Assembly (NCBI GenBank): GCA_958450365.1
Contig: CAUEEP010000724.1
Coordinates: 1,210,001-1,274,000, forward strand
Reading direction: 5' to 3'
DNA: 64,000 bases
Origin: Mesorhabditis belari
Lineage: Eukaryota > Nematoda > Chromadorea > Rhabditida > Rhabditidae
Shown: positions 44,270 through 56,100 of the stretch, piece by piece
How positions within the stretch are numbered: the stretch's first letter is position 1
Layout of the letters: each line of letters starts with the position of its first letter
Position numbers and translations under genes: made by a program
The notes under the pieces: model-generated
What the model was told of the DNA's origin: nothing
The model's input: the letters and a program-made list of their open reading frames with translations, nothing else
The model's database searches: none

Positions 44270-47200
44270 TATTTTTTCAAGTATGATATTTCATTGTCCA
44301 GTAGTGTATGTTAAGGAGAAATTACGACCGGTTGATGTTAGAAAATATTTTTGTCTGCTACGGAATTGATGGTATCATACTACATTCATATCGCATGGGT
44401 GTCTTCAACAAGTTTAAACCCCGTCCTATGAAGGTAATCGTCGCCTTTTCGTTCTCCAGGTAGAATCTAAGCTTTTAGAAGGTTTCTTATAACAAATATT
44501 AGATAGATATTCGCTAATCGAACCAAGATTTTCGACAACCGCCCTCGAATACAAAATTAGAAGATTCTCTTAACAAATTTTTACAAAAATTTAAGATTTT
44601 AAGATTTTATTAGAACAAAAAAATGTTTTCACAATCGAAAATTCTGATTGGTTTCTGATTTGAGAAATTTCGCAATCACTTTCTTCTTTGCGGAAAGCTT
44701 TACGCGATGAAAAGGGGAACAAGGGGGAAAAAGGGGGAAAAGCTCGAAAATTCTTTTTCATAGCCTAAGCACACGAGTATAAATTCACAGCAAAATAAAA
44801 ATTTTCGTTTCAAATCTTTTCAAATCCCTTTGTGCGTTCCAGGAAAAACTTTTGGATGGCAATGGGACAATACTTTTGTGGACCACTGTATCAACAATGA
44901 TTCAACAACAATGATCTCGCAACCTGAGACTGATTGACTAGTAACAGGGATAAATTTATAAGAACGGCGAATGAATAGGATAACACCACCACCTCGAACT
45001 TTGATATCATTAAAGATACGGTCACAACGAATTATGGAATAGTTAGAGGCGGGGTCTAAGATAGAAGATGGAGTGTTTTCACTCAGCCAAGTCTCACAAA
45101 AGGCAAGAACATCGTAAGAGAGAGATCTGGACAAAAATTGCACGTAGCTAATTTTCGTACGAAAGAAACTTTTGGATGGCAATGGGACAATGGGACAATA
45201 CTTTTGTGGACCACTGTAGATTCGCTCATTCAGATTCCCCCCTCGCGTATCTTTATTGTTTATCGGTCCCCACATGTTAACAATCAGGGCTCTTTCCATC
45301 TATTTACATTTCTTGAAGATTATTTTCTACCAAATCATCCAAATTCCCTTCTTGGCGATTTTAATTTTCCGTTAACTGTTTCTCCAGGATTTCTACCTAA
45401 TTTATCGCGTTTTCCACATTTAGAAAACTTCCTGTCAGCCAACAGCTTAGAAATTTTAAACAAATTTTCTACTTTCAGGAAAAGTTCGCATATTTTAGAC
45501 CTAGTTTTAACCGATTCCCTTCATTTAATTTCAGCTATTTCACCATGTCCTCCCATTGGTGGTGCCGACCATTTTTCTATGTCTTTTAATTTAATTCTGC
45601 ATCATTTTTGCCTCTCTAAAAGGACCAGACGATGGTAACCGTGCCTTTTGGAGAGGAAATTTTGGTGCTGTCTGTTTTTGGAGTGGTTTCTTTAGCGCTC
45701 TACAATGCAAGGTTTCTTCTTTTTCGTTCTCCAGGTAGAATCTAAGCTTTTAGAAGATTTCTTATAACAAATTTCTTATTTTCTGAAAGCTCTTTTCAAG
45801 GGCTACACAATGGTAATATTAATATTTAGAAATACGGTAAAGACAACGGAGTTATAGTGTTATAGCGACCAGGGACCAGGGAGTTATAGCGCGAAAGTGA
45901 CGATATTTTTTCAAATATGATATTTCATTGTCCAGTAGTATATGTTAAGGAGAAATTACGACCGGTTCATGTTAGAAAATATTTTCGCCTGCTACGGAAT
46001 TGATGGTATCATACTACATTCATATCGCATGGGTGTCTTCAACAAGTTTAAACTCCGTCCTATGAAGGTAATCGTCGCCTTTTCGTTCTCCAGGTAGAAT
46101 CTAAGCTTTTAGAAGGTTTCTTATCACAAATATTAGATAGATATTCGCTAATCGAACAAAGATTTTCGACAATCGCTCTCGAATACAAAATTAAAAGATT
46201 CTCTTAACTAATTTTTACAAAAATTTAAGCTTTTAAGAATTTATTAGAACAAAAAAATGTTTTCACAATCGAAAATTCTGATTGGTTTCTGATTAATAAT
46301 AATAATAATAATACTTTATTCAAACGATAAAGTGAATGATTTGAGAAATTTCGCAATCACTTTCTTCTTTACGGAAAGTTTTGCGCGATAAAAAGGGAAA
46401 CAAGGGGAAAAAGGGGAAAAGGGGCGGAAAATCCTTTTTCATAGCCTAAGCACACGAGTATAAATTCAGTTTCACACCTTCACAAGTCTCATTTTCTCAG
46501 AAATTTTTTGATTTGTTTTATAAATTCTCAATGCTTTCACCTCCATTTTGTGAAACTTTTCATCTGTTATAATATTTTTTTTACAAAGTTCAATTCTCAA
46601 GTACAATGAGTTCAAAAGTGTGTCAATGAGTTGCTGGTTCAATTGTCGTTCAATTAAACCAGCAATGTCTATTGGAATACGCTCAACTTTGAATTAAAAT
46701 CTTTCAAATATTAAAACTTTCCTCGTTTCTCTCTTTTATTTAATATTTCTTTCGCAACCTCACACAAAAATTTCCCCTTTTGTACACGTTGTTTTAAGTA
46801 TTCTCACGTGGATTCTTTAATCAGTTTAATTGCCCAAGTTTGAGGTGTGTCACTGCAAGAGGATCAACCGCAATGCGATGTCTCATCCACGGCCGGCAAC
46901 CCTAGATGGTCGTCATGGCGGGAACAAGTGGACCGAAGTGGGACCAAATAAACGAGATGAACCATCTCATCGATCCAACTTGCGCTCACTAACCATTCGT
47001 TTCATCCTCTTTCTCCACCAAAAATAATTGTGCCATCATTCGTCTCCTCTGTTGAGTTTGCAAAACACTTAGCTCCGACTACCACATCGCTATTGATGGT
47101 CTACCCGAGGTCATCCCTTCTCGTCCCTTCTCACCTATGTTAAGGAGAAATTACGACCGGTTGATGTTAGAAAATATTTTTGCCTGCTACGGAATTAATG

Positions 47201-47800
47201 GTATTATACTAGATTCATATCGCATGGGTGTCTTCAACAAGTTTAAGCCCCGTCCTATGAAGGTAATCGTCGCCTCTTCACATACTGTCTCAAATGTGAT
47301 CTCTTCTTCCAAAAGATTCGGATCCTGGTTTCTGCCGTGGACTTATCGATTCATTCAAATCAGGCATTCCGATCCAACAAAATTCAAGGAAGGAAATAGA
47401 GATATGCAAAAAGAAAATTTTTTTCTAAAGATGCCATGAAAAATTGCACTACGAGGAAAACAATGGATTGAAAACTCAAAACTAAAATTGATGTTGCGAC
47501 ACAAGTTGATAAAGAAGCTATCGAAATCGCTACAGACAAAAGGAATTTAGCCCCGTGCAACTGTTTTCACAATCGAAAATTCTGATTGGTTTTTGATTTG
47601 AGAAATTTCGCAATCACTTTCTTCTTTTCGGAAAGTTTTACGCGATGAAAAGGGGGAAAAGGGGGAAGGGCTCGAAAATCCTTTTTCATAGCCTAAGCAC
47701 ACGAGTATAAATTCAGTTTCACACCTTCACAAGTCTCATTTTCTCAGAAATTTTTTGATTTGTTTTTTTATAAATTTTCAATGCTTTCACCTCCATTTTG
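44270..47800. mobile_element. non-LTR retrotransposon fragments, about three repeated blocks
   Basis: A block of several hundred bp recurs at about 44270-44790, 45890-46490 and 47130-47780. Each has a frame with LMLENIFACYGING and YRMGVFNKFKPRPMKVIVA, as in the nucleic-acid-binding region of CR1/jockey-type LINE ORFs, and a later tract with TCATAGCCTAAGCACACGAG. The copy starting at 47137 stays open longest (100 codons, MLRRNYDRLMLENIFACYG). Between the first two lie endonuclease pieces (see 44850-45640). All are incomplete. Confidence 0.6.
44850..45640. pseudogene. LINE endonuclease in two opposed halves
   Basis: Minus strand about 44930-45130: DVLAFCETWLSENTPSSILD, CDRIFN and VRGGGVILFIRRSYK, the N-terminal half of an AP-endonuclease (EEP) domain. 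Plus strand about 45215-45630: FIVYRSPHVN, NSLLGDFNFP, HILDLVLTD and GGADHFSMSF, the C-terminal half. The two halves point away from each other and are joined by a repeated TTTGGATGGCAATGGGACAA tract. This is the layout left by 5' inversion (twin priming) during LINE insertion, though later rearrangement is possible. Confidence 0.7.
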
Positions 47801-48204
47801 TGAAACATTTCATCTGTTATAATGTTATAAGTTCAATTCTCAAGTACAATGAGTTCTATGAGTTGCTGGTTCAATTACCGTTCAATTGAACCAGCAATGT
47901 CTATTGGAATACGCTCAACTTTGAATTAAAATCTTTCAAATATTAAAACTTTCCTCGTTTCTCTCTTTTATTTAATATTTCTTTCGCAACCCCACACAAA
48001 GATTTCCCCTTTTGTATACGTTGTTTTAAGTATTCTCACTGTTTTAAGTTTTCTCACGATTCTTTCGAACTTTCAAAAGCTAATATTTTCATAAGTTGAA
48101 TATTTCAAAACTTTTCTGGGTACTTCTGCTGTTTGTCCCCCCTAACATCAGAGATTTTTCGCTGTTTTTTGGATTAATGGATTTGCAATTCAAATGCAAT
48201 TTAC

Positions 48205-48615
48205 GCATTTTTCCGCCGGCGATGTTCAAAAATTTCCGCGACCTGTGCAACTCGTTTCCGGCGCACTTCGCTATCGCTCCCGATAGGAAAAAAAACACGG
48301 GAAAGCCCCAGTCAGCGGACTCTGGTCCCACAGGTTTGCGGGCGGTCGCCTACAATGCGACCAAAGCATCGTCGACTACAGCAACCGAAGCATCGCCGCC
48401 TACTACAACCGAATCATCGCCGCCTACAGCAACCAAAGCATCACCGCGGCGACGTTCCAACAAACAAGAAAAGCTCAGTTTGGAACGTCGCTAATCTGCG
48501 TGGCTATAGCTCGCTGACCGGGGCTTCCCCGTGTTTTTTTTTCCTATCCGGAGCGATAGCGACGTGCACCGGGAACGAGTTGCACAGGTCCCACAGGAGC
48601 TTGAAACTGATGTTA
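48205..48615. mobile_element. foldback element with internal 21-27 bp repeat
   Basis: Inverted arms about 48225-48320 and 48500-48612 (AACACGGGAAAGCCCC against its complement; CGCTATCGCTCCCGATAGG). Between them is an ACCGAAGCATCGCCGCCTAC array that is GC-rich and open (Thr-Ala-Ser-Pro-type). Not a convincing gene. Confidence 0.75.
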
Positions 48616-48944
48616 AGGAGGACAAACAGCAGAACTACCATTTTCTGATATCTATCCATTTATCTACAGATATTTCTTTGTTTCATTATCAAAAAACTCT
48701 TTGTTTTTCATAATCTAAACATTTATTTATATCTATGTGATAAACAAATCACAAAAAAGCCGACCGCCAAATGAAGAGATGTACTTTCTGAGCGAAAATT
48801 GTTAACGCATCTCTTCTGGCGCACAGAAATCTTGATTTTTCTTACAGCTAATAGATTTTTTGGGGTAACTACAGTATTTTCAAATATTTAAGAGTTATTC
48901 CAGGATCCTGACAGTGCATATTTTTCTATTCAAAATTCAAGGCA

Positions 48945-49125
48945 CTTAGGCTTAGGCTTAGGCTCAGGCTCAGGCTCAGGCTTAGGCTTAGGCTCAGGCT
49001 TAGGCTTGGACTTAGTGCGAAGGCTAGCGGCTAGCGCCTAGCACTAAGTCTATTTGGGTTTGGGCTGAAACCCCATTTTGTGGATCTCAGCCGGTTCCCG
49101 GAGCTAAGGTGCAAGCTTTTGGTGT
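48945..49125. repeat. dispersed repeat with GCTTAGGCTCAGG array, copy 1
   Basis: A (GGCTTA/GGCTCA)n array followed by a palindrome GACTTAGTGCGAAGGCTAGC / GGCTAGCGCCTAGCACTAAG and a tract with GGATCTCAGCCGGTTCCCGG. A close copy is at 58640-58815 inside the Argonaute gene. Confidence 0.8.
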
Positions 49126-49487
49126 TGTGCTTGCGCCCCCCAGAGGAGCATCCTGGCACATTTTCAGGTCGATCTCGTGTCTGTTAGACTCAGGCTTTAG
49201 CTTTCAGTTTCTAAATCATCCATATCTACATTATATTCTAGTATTCTATATTTAGATGAGTTTATTTTTCAGCTTTTTAATTCTATGCCATTATTTTCTA
49301 TCGACTTATCGATATCAGCTCAAAATTTCGTACATTTCTTTTTCTGTATTCCCTTTTTTTGTTCACAATTTCCCCATCATCAAAATCGATTTTTTTTCTT
49401 CGCTTTTCCTGCCAAATTTTAATTAGAAATGTATTTTGTTTTAATCTTTTTAATATTTTTGTTATTTTTAATACTTTAGTTAATAAA

Positions 49488-49601
49488 ATGGGAAAGAAAA
49501 AGCAAAGAGCGAATCGAAAAAAGTTGGTGTTGGCGTTTAATGGAGAAAATGGGGACTTCGAGGAAACAAAGGGAAACGAAGGAAAAGGTGGGAAAGCTTG
49601 A
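49488..49601 (+). CDS. small lysine-rich ORF, status unknown
   Basis: 38 codons, MGKKKQRANRKKLVLAFNGE then NGDFEETKGNEGKGGKA and stop. A GT at 49592 could make it a first exon, but its phase (1) does not fit the first Argonaute exon as I read it. A relic of the same sequence at about 43885-43930 suggests a repeat rather than a single-copy gene. Confidence 0.2.
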   Translation: MGKKKQRANRKKLVLAFNGENGDFEETKGNEGKGGKA

Positions 49602-49611
49602 GATTAGTTCT

Positions 49612-49775
49612 TTTTGTGTACTTTGTGCTGTAAACGGACCCTTTTTGGTGCACTCAATCCTTCACTTTTCTTGAGACACCAAATTGTTGGTGAAGAATCG
49701 AGAAAAAGAAGCGTTCAGTGCACCAGAAAGTGCGCTTTAACAAAATTTGCTGCGCACAAAGTAGAGCAGGAAGTG
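49612..49775. mobile_element. foldback MITE family A, copy 6
   Basis: GTACTTTGTGCTGTAAACGGACCC, TTTTGGTGCACTCAATCCTT, CTTGAGACACC, then GTTCAGTGCACCAGAAAGTG and the CGCTTTAAC ... GCGCACAAAGTAGA end. An array of CTTACTAGTAGCTTATTAG follows about 80 bp later. Confidence 0.75.
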
Positions 49776-49854
49776 AAAATAGGTAATTGTAAGTATAAAG
49801 CAACGAATTTCGTTCTTTAAGGTTATATTTATAATAAAATGAGCTAACTATCAG

Positions 49855-50145
49855 AGTAAGCTTACTAGTAGCTTACTAGTAGGCTTATAAAGCTTACTAG
49901 TAGCTTACTAGTAAGCTTATAAAGCTTAGAAAGCTTACTAGTAGCTTATTAGTAGCTTATTAGTAGGCTTATAAAGCTTACTAGTAGCTTATTAGTAGCT
50001 TATTAGTAGGCTTATAAAGCTTACTAGTAGCTGACTAGTAGCTTATTAGTAGGCTTATAAAGCTTACTAGTAGCTTATTAATAGCTTATTAGTAGGCTTA
50101 TAAAGCTTACTAGTAGCTTATTAGTAGGCTTATAAAGCTTACTAG
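49855..50145. repeat. minisatellite AGCTTACTAGTAGCTTAT
   Basis: Units AAGCTTACTAGTAGCTTATTAGTAGGCTTATA. It ends 2 bp before the ATG at 50147, so the CTAG of the last unit could even serve as splice acceptor. Confidence 0.95.
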
Positions 50146-50146
50146 A

Positions 50147-53100
50147 ATGGTTTTGATTCGAAAATTTCATTCAGAAGCAGCCAACGTTCCAAAAGAAGCA
50201 AGTACTTCAAGAATTTCCTCACCAATAATCCCTCCTCATCAATCAATTTCACAAATTCCGCCGCCACTTCCACCAATTCCACAAAATAATGTGAAATTAT
50301 TGCCAAAAATGGAGCCAGCTGATCGAAAAGGTTTCGAGCTTGTGAGTTTTGGAAGCTGTCAAACTTACAAGGGAAGGTCAACTGTTTGCAAAAAAACCGA
50401 AATTTCTTTTGCATCAACCTAGTAGTACGGTTAAAATAGTTACAATATTTTTAGATACTTTTTTCAGGTGACTTTAAAAACAAATACATACGAAGAAATA
50501 TTGGAACCGAAAAAGGAGATTTTCCGCTATGACGTCGTTGCACAAATGGTTCTTCAAGTGAGAGGTGTTGAGGAAATTGTCGATCTAACAAAAGGGCCAA
50601 GGGATGAGTGGGTTTTCGACGCATAAAGTGAGGCTAGCTCAAACTAGGCACAGCTAGATCCTCTTTTATCTAGATCCTCTTGATCTAGATCCTTTTTTAT
50701 CTAGCTAGAAATTAGAAACTTAAGCTTATTTTAGACCTAAATCTATTAAGTTGGTGAATACGTCTTTTCGTTCCTTTTCACTCGCAAATAAACGCTCATA
50801 TCTCTACAGCAGTACGTCGCTTTCTGCGCGCTTTGGTATCAAATTAAAGCAGAGAAGATGGGTGATTTTTTGAGATATAACACATATTTTTAGCATTAAC
50901 CAGTGCTTAGAAAAAAATGATTAAAAAGTGGAAAAGAAAGACGATTTTTCATCATTTTTCAATCATTTTTTCTAAGCGTTGGTTAGTGCTAAAAATCTGT
51001 GTTATATCTTAAAAAAACACCCATTTTCTCTACTTTAATTTGATATCAAAGCGTGCCAAAACAAACGCACTGGTGTCGAGATATGAGCGGTTTTTTGAGT
51101 GTACCATAAATACTCTAATAGAAGCCCTATAGGAGTCGCATCGCCTAGTCTAAGTTTACTCTTAAACAAACGCTCATATCTCGACATCAGTACGTCGCTT
51201 TCTGTGGGCTTTGGTATCAAATTAAAGCAGAGAGAATGGGTATTTTTTTTGAGATATAACACATATTTTTAGCATTAACCAGTGCTTAGAAAAAAATGAT
51301 TAAAAAGTGGAAAAGAAAGACGATTTTTCAGCATTTTCTGATGATCATTTTCTGATTTTCATGTTCTGTCCGTTTTTTTTTGGAAGACTTTCTTAAACTC
51401 AACCAATCTACACGTGTTATAGCTCATTCAAAAGCTGAATTCAAGGCGGAAAAAAAGGGAGAAAAATCGTTTTTGAATTCATATAGTTTCGAAGTTTTTA
51501 CAGGCGTTTTAGTGAGCTAAGTCAGGCGGAAAAAAGTGCCAAAATTGAGTTTCGATAGTTTTTTTGTTTGACAACATAGGTTAAATACACGTTATTCGTA
51601 TTCAGCGCATCAAATTACCAATCAAATTACGGTTTTTTCAGTGTACCATAAATACTCTAATAGAAGCCCTATAGGAGTCGCGTCGCCTAGTCTAAGTTTA
51701 CTCTTAAAAAAACGCTCATATCTCTACAGCAGTACGTCTCTTTCTGCGCGCTTTGGTATCAAATTAAAGTAGAGAAAATGGCTATTTTTTGAGATATAAC
51801 ACATATTTTTAGCATTAACCAGCACTTAGAAAAAAGTGATTGAAAAAATGATTTGAAAAATCGGCTTTTTTTTCTACTTTTCAATCATTTTTTCCGTTCA
51901 ATTTTGTTGAAAAATAAAAAATTCATCAATCAACCTATGATTTCTCTAAATAAAAAGTGTTTATTGTTCAATTTCCCATCTTTTTAAGTCAATTTCGGTT
52001 CAATTTCAAGCAAATTCAAGAGTGAAACGTCGTGTTTTTCATAAAAAAAAAAAAGCGATAAAAACTGCTACGAAGAAATTAGCTGAATGAATTTCTCTGA
52101 AAATTTGGTTATATACCAACTTTTTGTGCTCTTTTATCTATTTTCTATATTTCTATATTTCTATCTATTTAGAGATAGGTTTCCTTAGCTAAAGTGTCAT
52201 CGCATCATCGAATCGTCACTCTTTTTGACTACCCGACTTCAGGCTCCCAAAAATATGCAGAAATGAGACATTTTTAAACCCGTTTTAATGTTATTTTACA
52301 GAAAAATAAGTGCCCTTTCTAATGAAATAAAACGTCGCACATCCGCGCGAAATAAGGCAAAAAATCGTTTTCTATAGGATTTTTACGTTTGAATAGCCGA
52401 TTGGCGCAGAAAAATGTGCTGAATACGAAAATAAAAGAATTTTTGAAATCCCTTCGACAAATTTTTTAAAAATCGAGTTTTAGTGATTTTACTGTGTTAA
52501 ATTTCAGCCAGATTTTATTGTCGAAGCAAAATTTTGGAAACAAAAGCCTAAAACAAAAATGTAAACCGCAAGTTTTATTCTACGGGCCTTTCTCTATCTT
52601 TTGATCCCAAAGGCATAAAAATTGATCAACCCTATAAAAAGTTATAACCTTTTGAAAATAAAAATGTGGTTCCTGGGTTATTTTATGATCAGACCTGGGG
52701 CATTTTAATTAATCTTGTTTTCAATGCTGTTCTTTCAATAAACTTTAAAATGTTATTTCAAAACGTTTAACATATACGGTTGCAAACTGTGCGCTCATTC
52801 CTTTCTTGGATTAATTCCTGTCGAGGCCTGAAAAATTCAAAAGCAAAGCATCTGTTCATAAAAAAACAACTTTACTTAAATTCGTAGACATCGACACTTC
52901 ATCTTGAAAAAAAGAAAAATAGCGAAAATGGTTTGATTGTAGCAAAAAAAAGTTTAATTTTGCTCTTTTTCTCTTTCGGGTTCCGGTAATCTATCCGCGT
53001 TATAGTGTGCCATAACCCAGGAACCACATTTTTATTTTCAAAAAGTTATAACTTTTTATAGGGTTGATCAATTTTTATGCTTTTGGTATCAAAAGATAGA

Positions 53101-56100
53101 GAAAAGCCCGTAGAATAAAACTTGCGGTTTACATTTTTGTTTTAGGCTTTTGTTTCCAAAATTTTGCTCCGACAATAAAATATGGCTGAAATTTAACACA
53201 GTAAAATCACGAAAACTCGATTTTTAAAAAATTTGTCGAAGGGATTTCAAAAATTCTTTTATTTTCGTATTCAGCACATTTTTCTGCGTCAATCGACTAT
53301 TCAAACGTAAAAATCCTATAGAAAACACATTTTCGCGCGGATGTGCGTCGTTCAACTGGTGCATTTGTTGGTTTTAAAGGAAAGTAAAAAAGGAAGCGAA
53401 AAGACTTTTCTGTAAACCTAATAGATCTAGTGTAAAAGAATTCATATTTGTCGTATCATTCTACAGTAAATTTGGATATTCACTCAATTTCAGCGGCGAG
53501 AAGACTCGCCGAAACGAATTGATTCGTTTATCGCTTCAAATGGCTCTCGAGACGTATGGAGTGATTAATGATCACTGCTTTTATGCATCCGATGACGCGG
53601 CTATTCTTTTCGCGAGTGAATGTCTCGATGAGGCGCTGAAACCGGTGAGTCTTCAAAGAATGTTTAGTCAAGATGAAACTGAAAGGTTGCTGAAAGGAAA
53701 GGTTGTTCTAAAAAGCAAGGCTGGCCAAGGGGGGAGAGGGTGGGCTGACCAAGTGTTACAGTAACCCTGTAAAGATGACCATCATCTTAGAATGATCAAG
53801 ACAAAACCAGTCCAGAAGTCAGCTCCTGTCTTACAGCATATAACGAAAAGTATAAGGATTTGTCATTTAACAACAGAGTTATAGCTACTCTTAGCCATAG
53901 ACTCTAGGATCGCAGTTCTGCATTCTGGTAATCTAGCGTAAACTTTCTGATCTAGCGCATAATTTGCAGAAAGCTTGTATCAACTTTTCCATTTTCAGTA
54001 CCACAGCATTCTGACGGTGAAATTCGAGCTGTTACCGGCGCGAGCTCGTCAATTGTTGCAATCGCTTCGACCCGACGATGCGCCCGATGTGCAAATAGTC
54101 ATTCAACCGTGCATGTAAGTGAAAATCATATCAAATTTATCTAGAAAACTACCGTTATCATTCGAATTCAGTATTCAAATACCCTTCTGTACCATTCCTG
54201 AAAGTTTTTCTAAGTCTAAGCCAACAGTTCTGATGCTAGCATGCTTGGATTTCTTGGTTTTAGCACAAGATTCTTAAATCTGATTCTAGATTGAGATCTG
54301 GAAAAGTGCCAAATTGATCTGGATCTGGAAAAGTGCCTAATTTTGCCTGCCTAATTTTGTAGCAACCAGAGATGATTTTTCCAGGCTAGGCCAGTTCAGG
54401 GTCTAGGCCAGACCAGAGCCAAATCTAGACAAGACTTGCCAGAGTCAGGCTCTACTTTAGGGTAGACTTTGGCCCTCAAACTGCATCAAACCAAGCATCA
54501 AAGATCAAAGCCTGATCTGGCTTTGATCTTTGATGGCTTTGATCCTAAGTTTATACCATATCTTGTACATTTGGGTGACGTTTAAAGCTAGACCTAACTA
54601 AGTTAGACCTTTGTTACCTTTGTTAGAGTAACTCCAACGTCAGCCTAGATTGCCAGCCTAGATGAAGTGCTTTAGCCAGCCATTAGTTCCCGTTTTAGCT
54701 GACTAAGCTGGCTTTAGAAATAGATTACGGTATCTTAGCTGCAAATTGTTACATAGCAGAGCAAACAGAGTCCCGCATTCCAGGGCCTCGGCGGCTCGCT
54801 TCACTCTCGGTGACGCGCTGGACAATGTGAAGAGAGGAGGCGATGATCGACCATTGCGACAATTTCTCGAATTGCTCACTTCACAAGGAGGCATTAATAA
54901 GTAATTTATAATTTTATATATCTAAATATCTATGGTAACCACTAAATTTCAGCGGCAAGTACACCTTTTTCGGCAATGGAAAAGCTTTCGCCAATAAAGA
55001 GGGTGAAAGAAGATCAATTCCAGGGACAGGACATGAACGGAGAGACGGCATTACAAAGGTTTTTTGAAAAACAATTTACTAGTTTAGATTTATAAGTACT
55101 GTGTTATCGTATACTATGTTTTATTATATGTTTTATTATAGTGTTTAAATGCAAATTTCCCAGGGTCAACGCTTCATCGAGGGCGAGGAAAGGTGCGGTC
55201 TCGTTGCCGCTCTTGTGCTTGATGGTAGATTTTAAAAATTAGTTTCCACTTGTCTAATCCGTTTTCTAAAAGGCACCTATCGTAACCACCTCTGGCCAGT
55301 TTGCATTCAATTAGTTCAATTTTTGCATCGTTTAATGAGGAAATCACAATGAGACCAAAACTGGGCTGATCGAATGGAAAGTAAACGGTTGGATTACGGT
55401 AGTTCTCGAAAATGGATGCTTTCTAGAAAACAGAGGTATTTATTAAAGGTTATCGTACATTTGATACGCGCCCCGTCCCTTTTGCCATTGGCAATTCGAC
55501 TTTGGGCTCAAATATCTTGGTGCTGAGCTGTCTAATTTAAATCTTCTTGGTATCATTAGATGCGTCAAGTCTTTCTCTGTTGATTGGTCCAAAAACTATT
55601 TAAATTGGACAATCCAAAGCCAAGATATCGGAGTTCAAAGTTAGCCAATGGCAAAGGGGGCGGGGTGACCAACCTTTTATACGCGCCCCTCCCCCTTTGC
55701 CATTGGCTAACTTTGAGCTCAAACCTCTTGGCTTTGGATTGTCCAATTGAAATAGTTTTTTGGACCAATCAACAGAGAAAGACTTGACGCATCTAATGAT
55801 ACCAAGAATATTTAAATTCGACAGCCGAACACCAAGATATTTGAGTTCAAAGTTAGATTGCCAATGGCAAAGGGGGCGGGGCGTGTATCAAATGTCCTAC
55901 AATCTTTATTAAACGCTTTTTCAGCAAAAGTCGGCACATTCTACCAGAGCAAATGCGTGATTGACACAGTGATGGAGATCAACGAATGGATGAAGCCACA
56001 AGATGTTTTTTGGGATCGAAATGCGTTGAAGAGAACAAACGAGTATTTACAGGGTACGTCAAATGGTTTTCGACGTTTTCTTTCGTTTTCGACGACGTTT

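Noticed and set aside
44820..45299. 159-codon minus frame taken as one protein
   Set aside because: Only the middle matches a LINE endonuclease; the ends run into repeated non-coding tracts.
48096..48494. 132-codon frame with Thr/Ser/Pro-rich tail as a mucin-like gene
   Set aside because: It spans one arm and the loop array of a foldback element; no signal for a real gene.
49488..49601. MGKKKQRANRKK ORF as first exon of the Argonaute
   Set aside because: Donor phase does not fit the exon at 50147, and a decayed copy exists at about 43885; kept only as an unresolved small ORF.
50142..50417. 91-codon minus-strand frame opposite the first Argonaute exon
   Set aside because: Shadow of the real exon.
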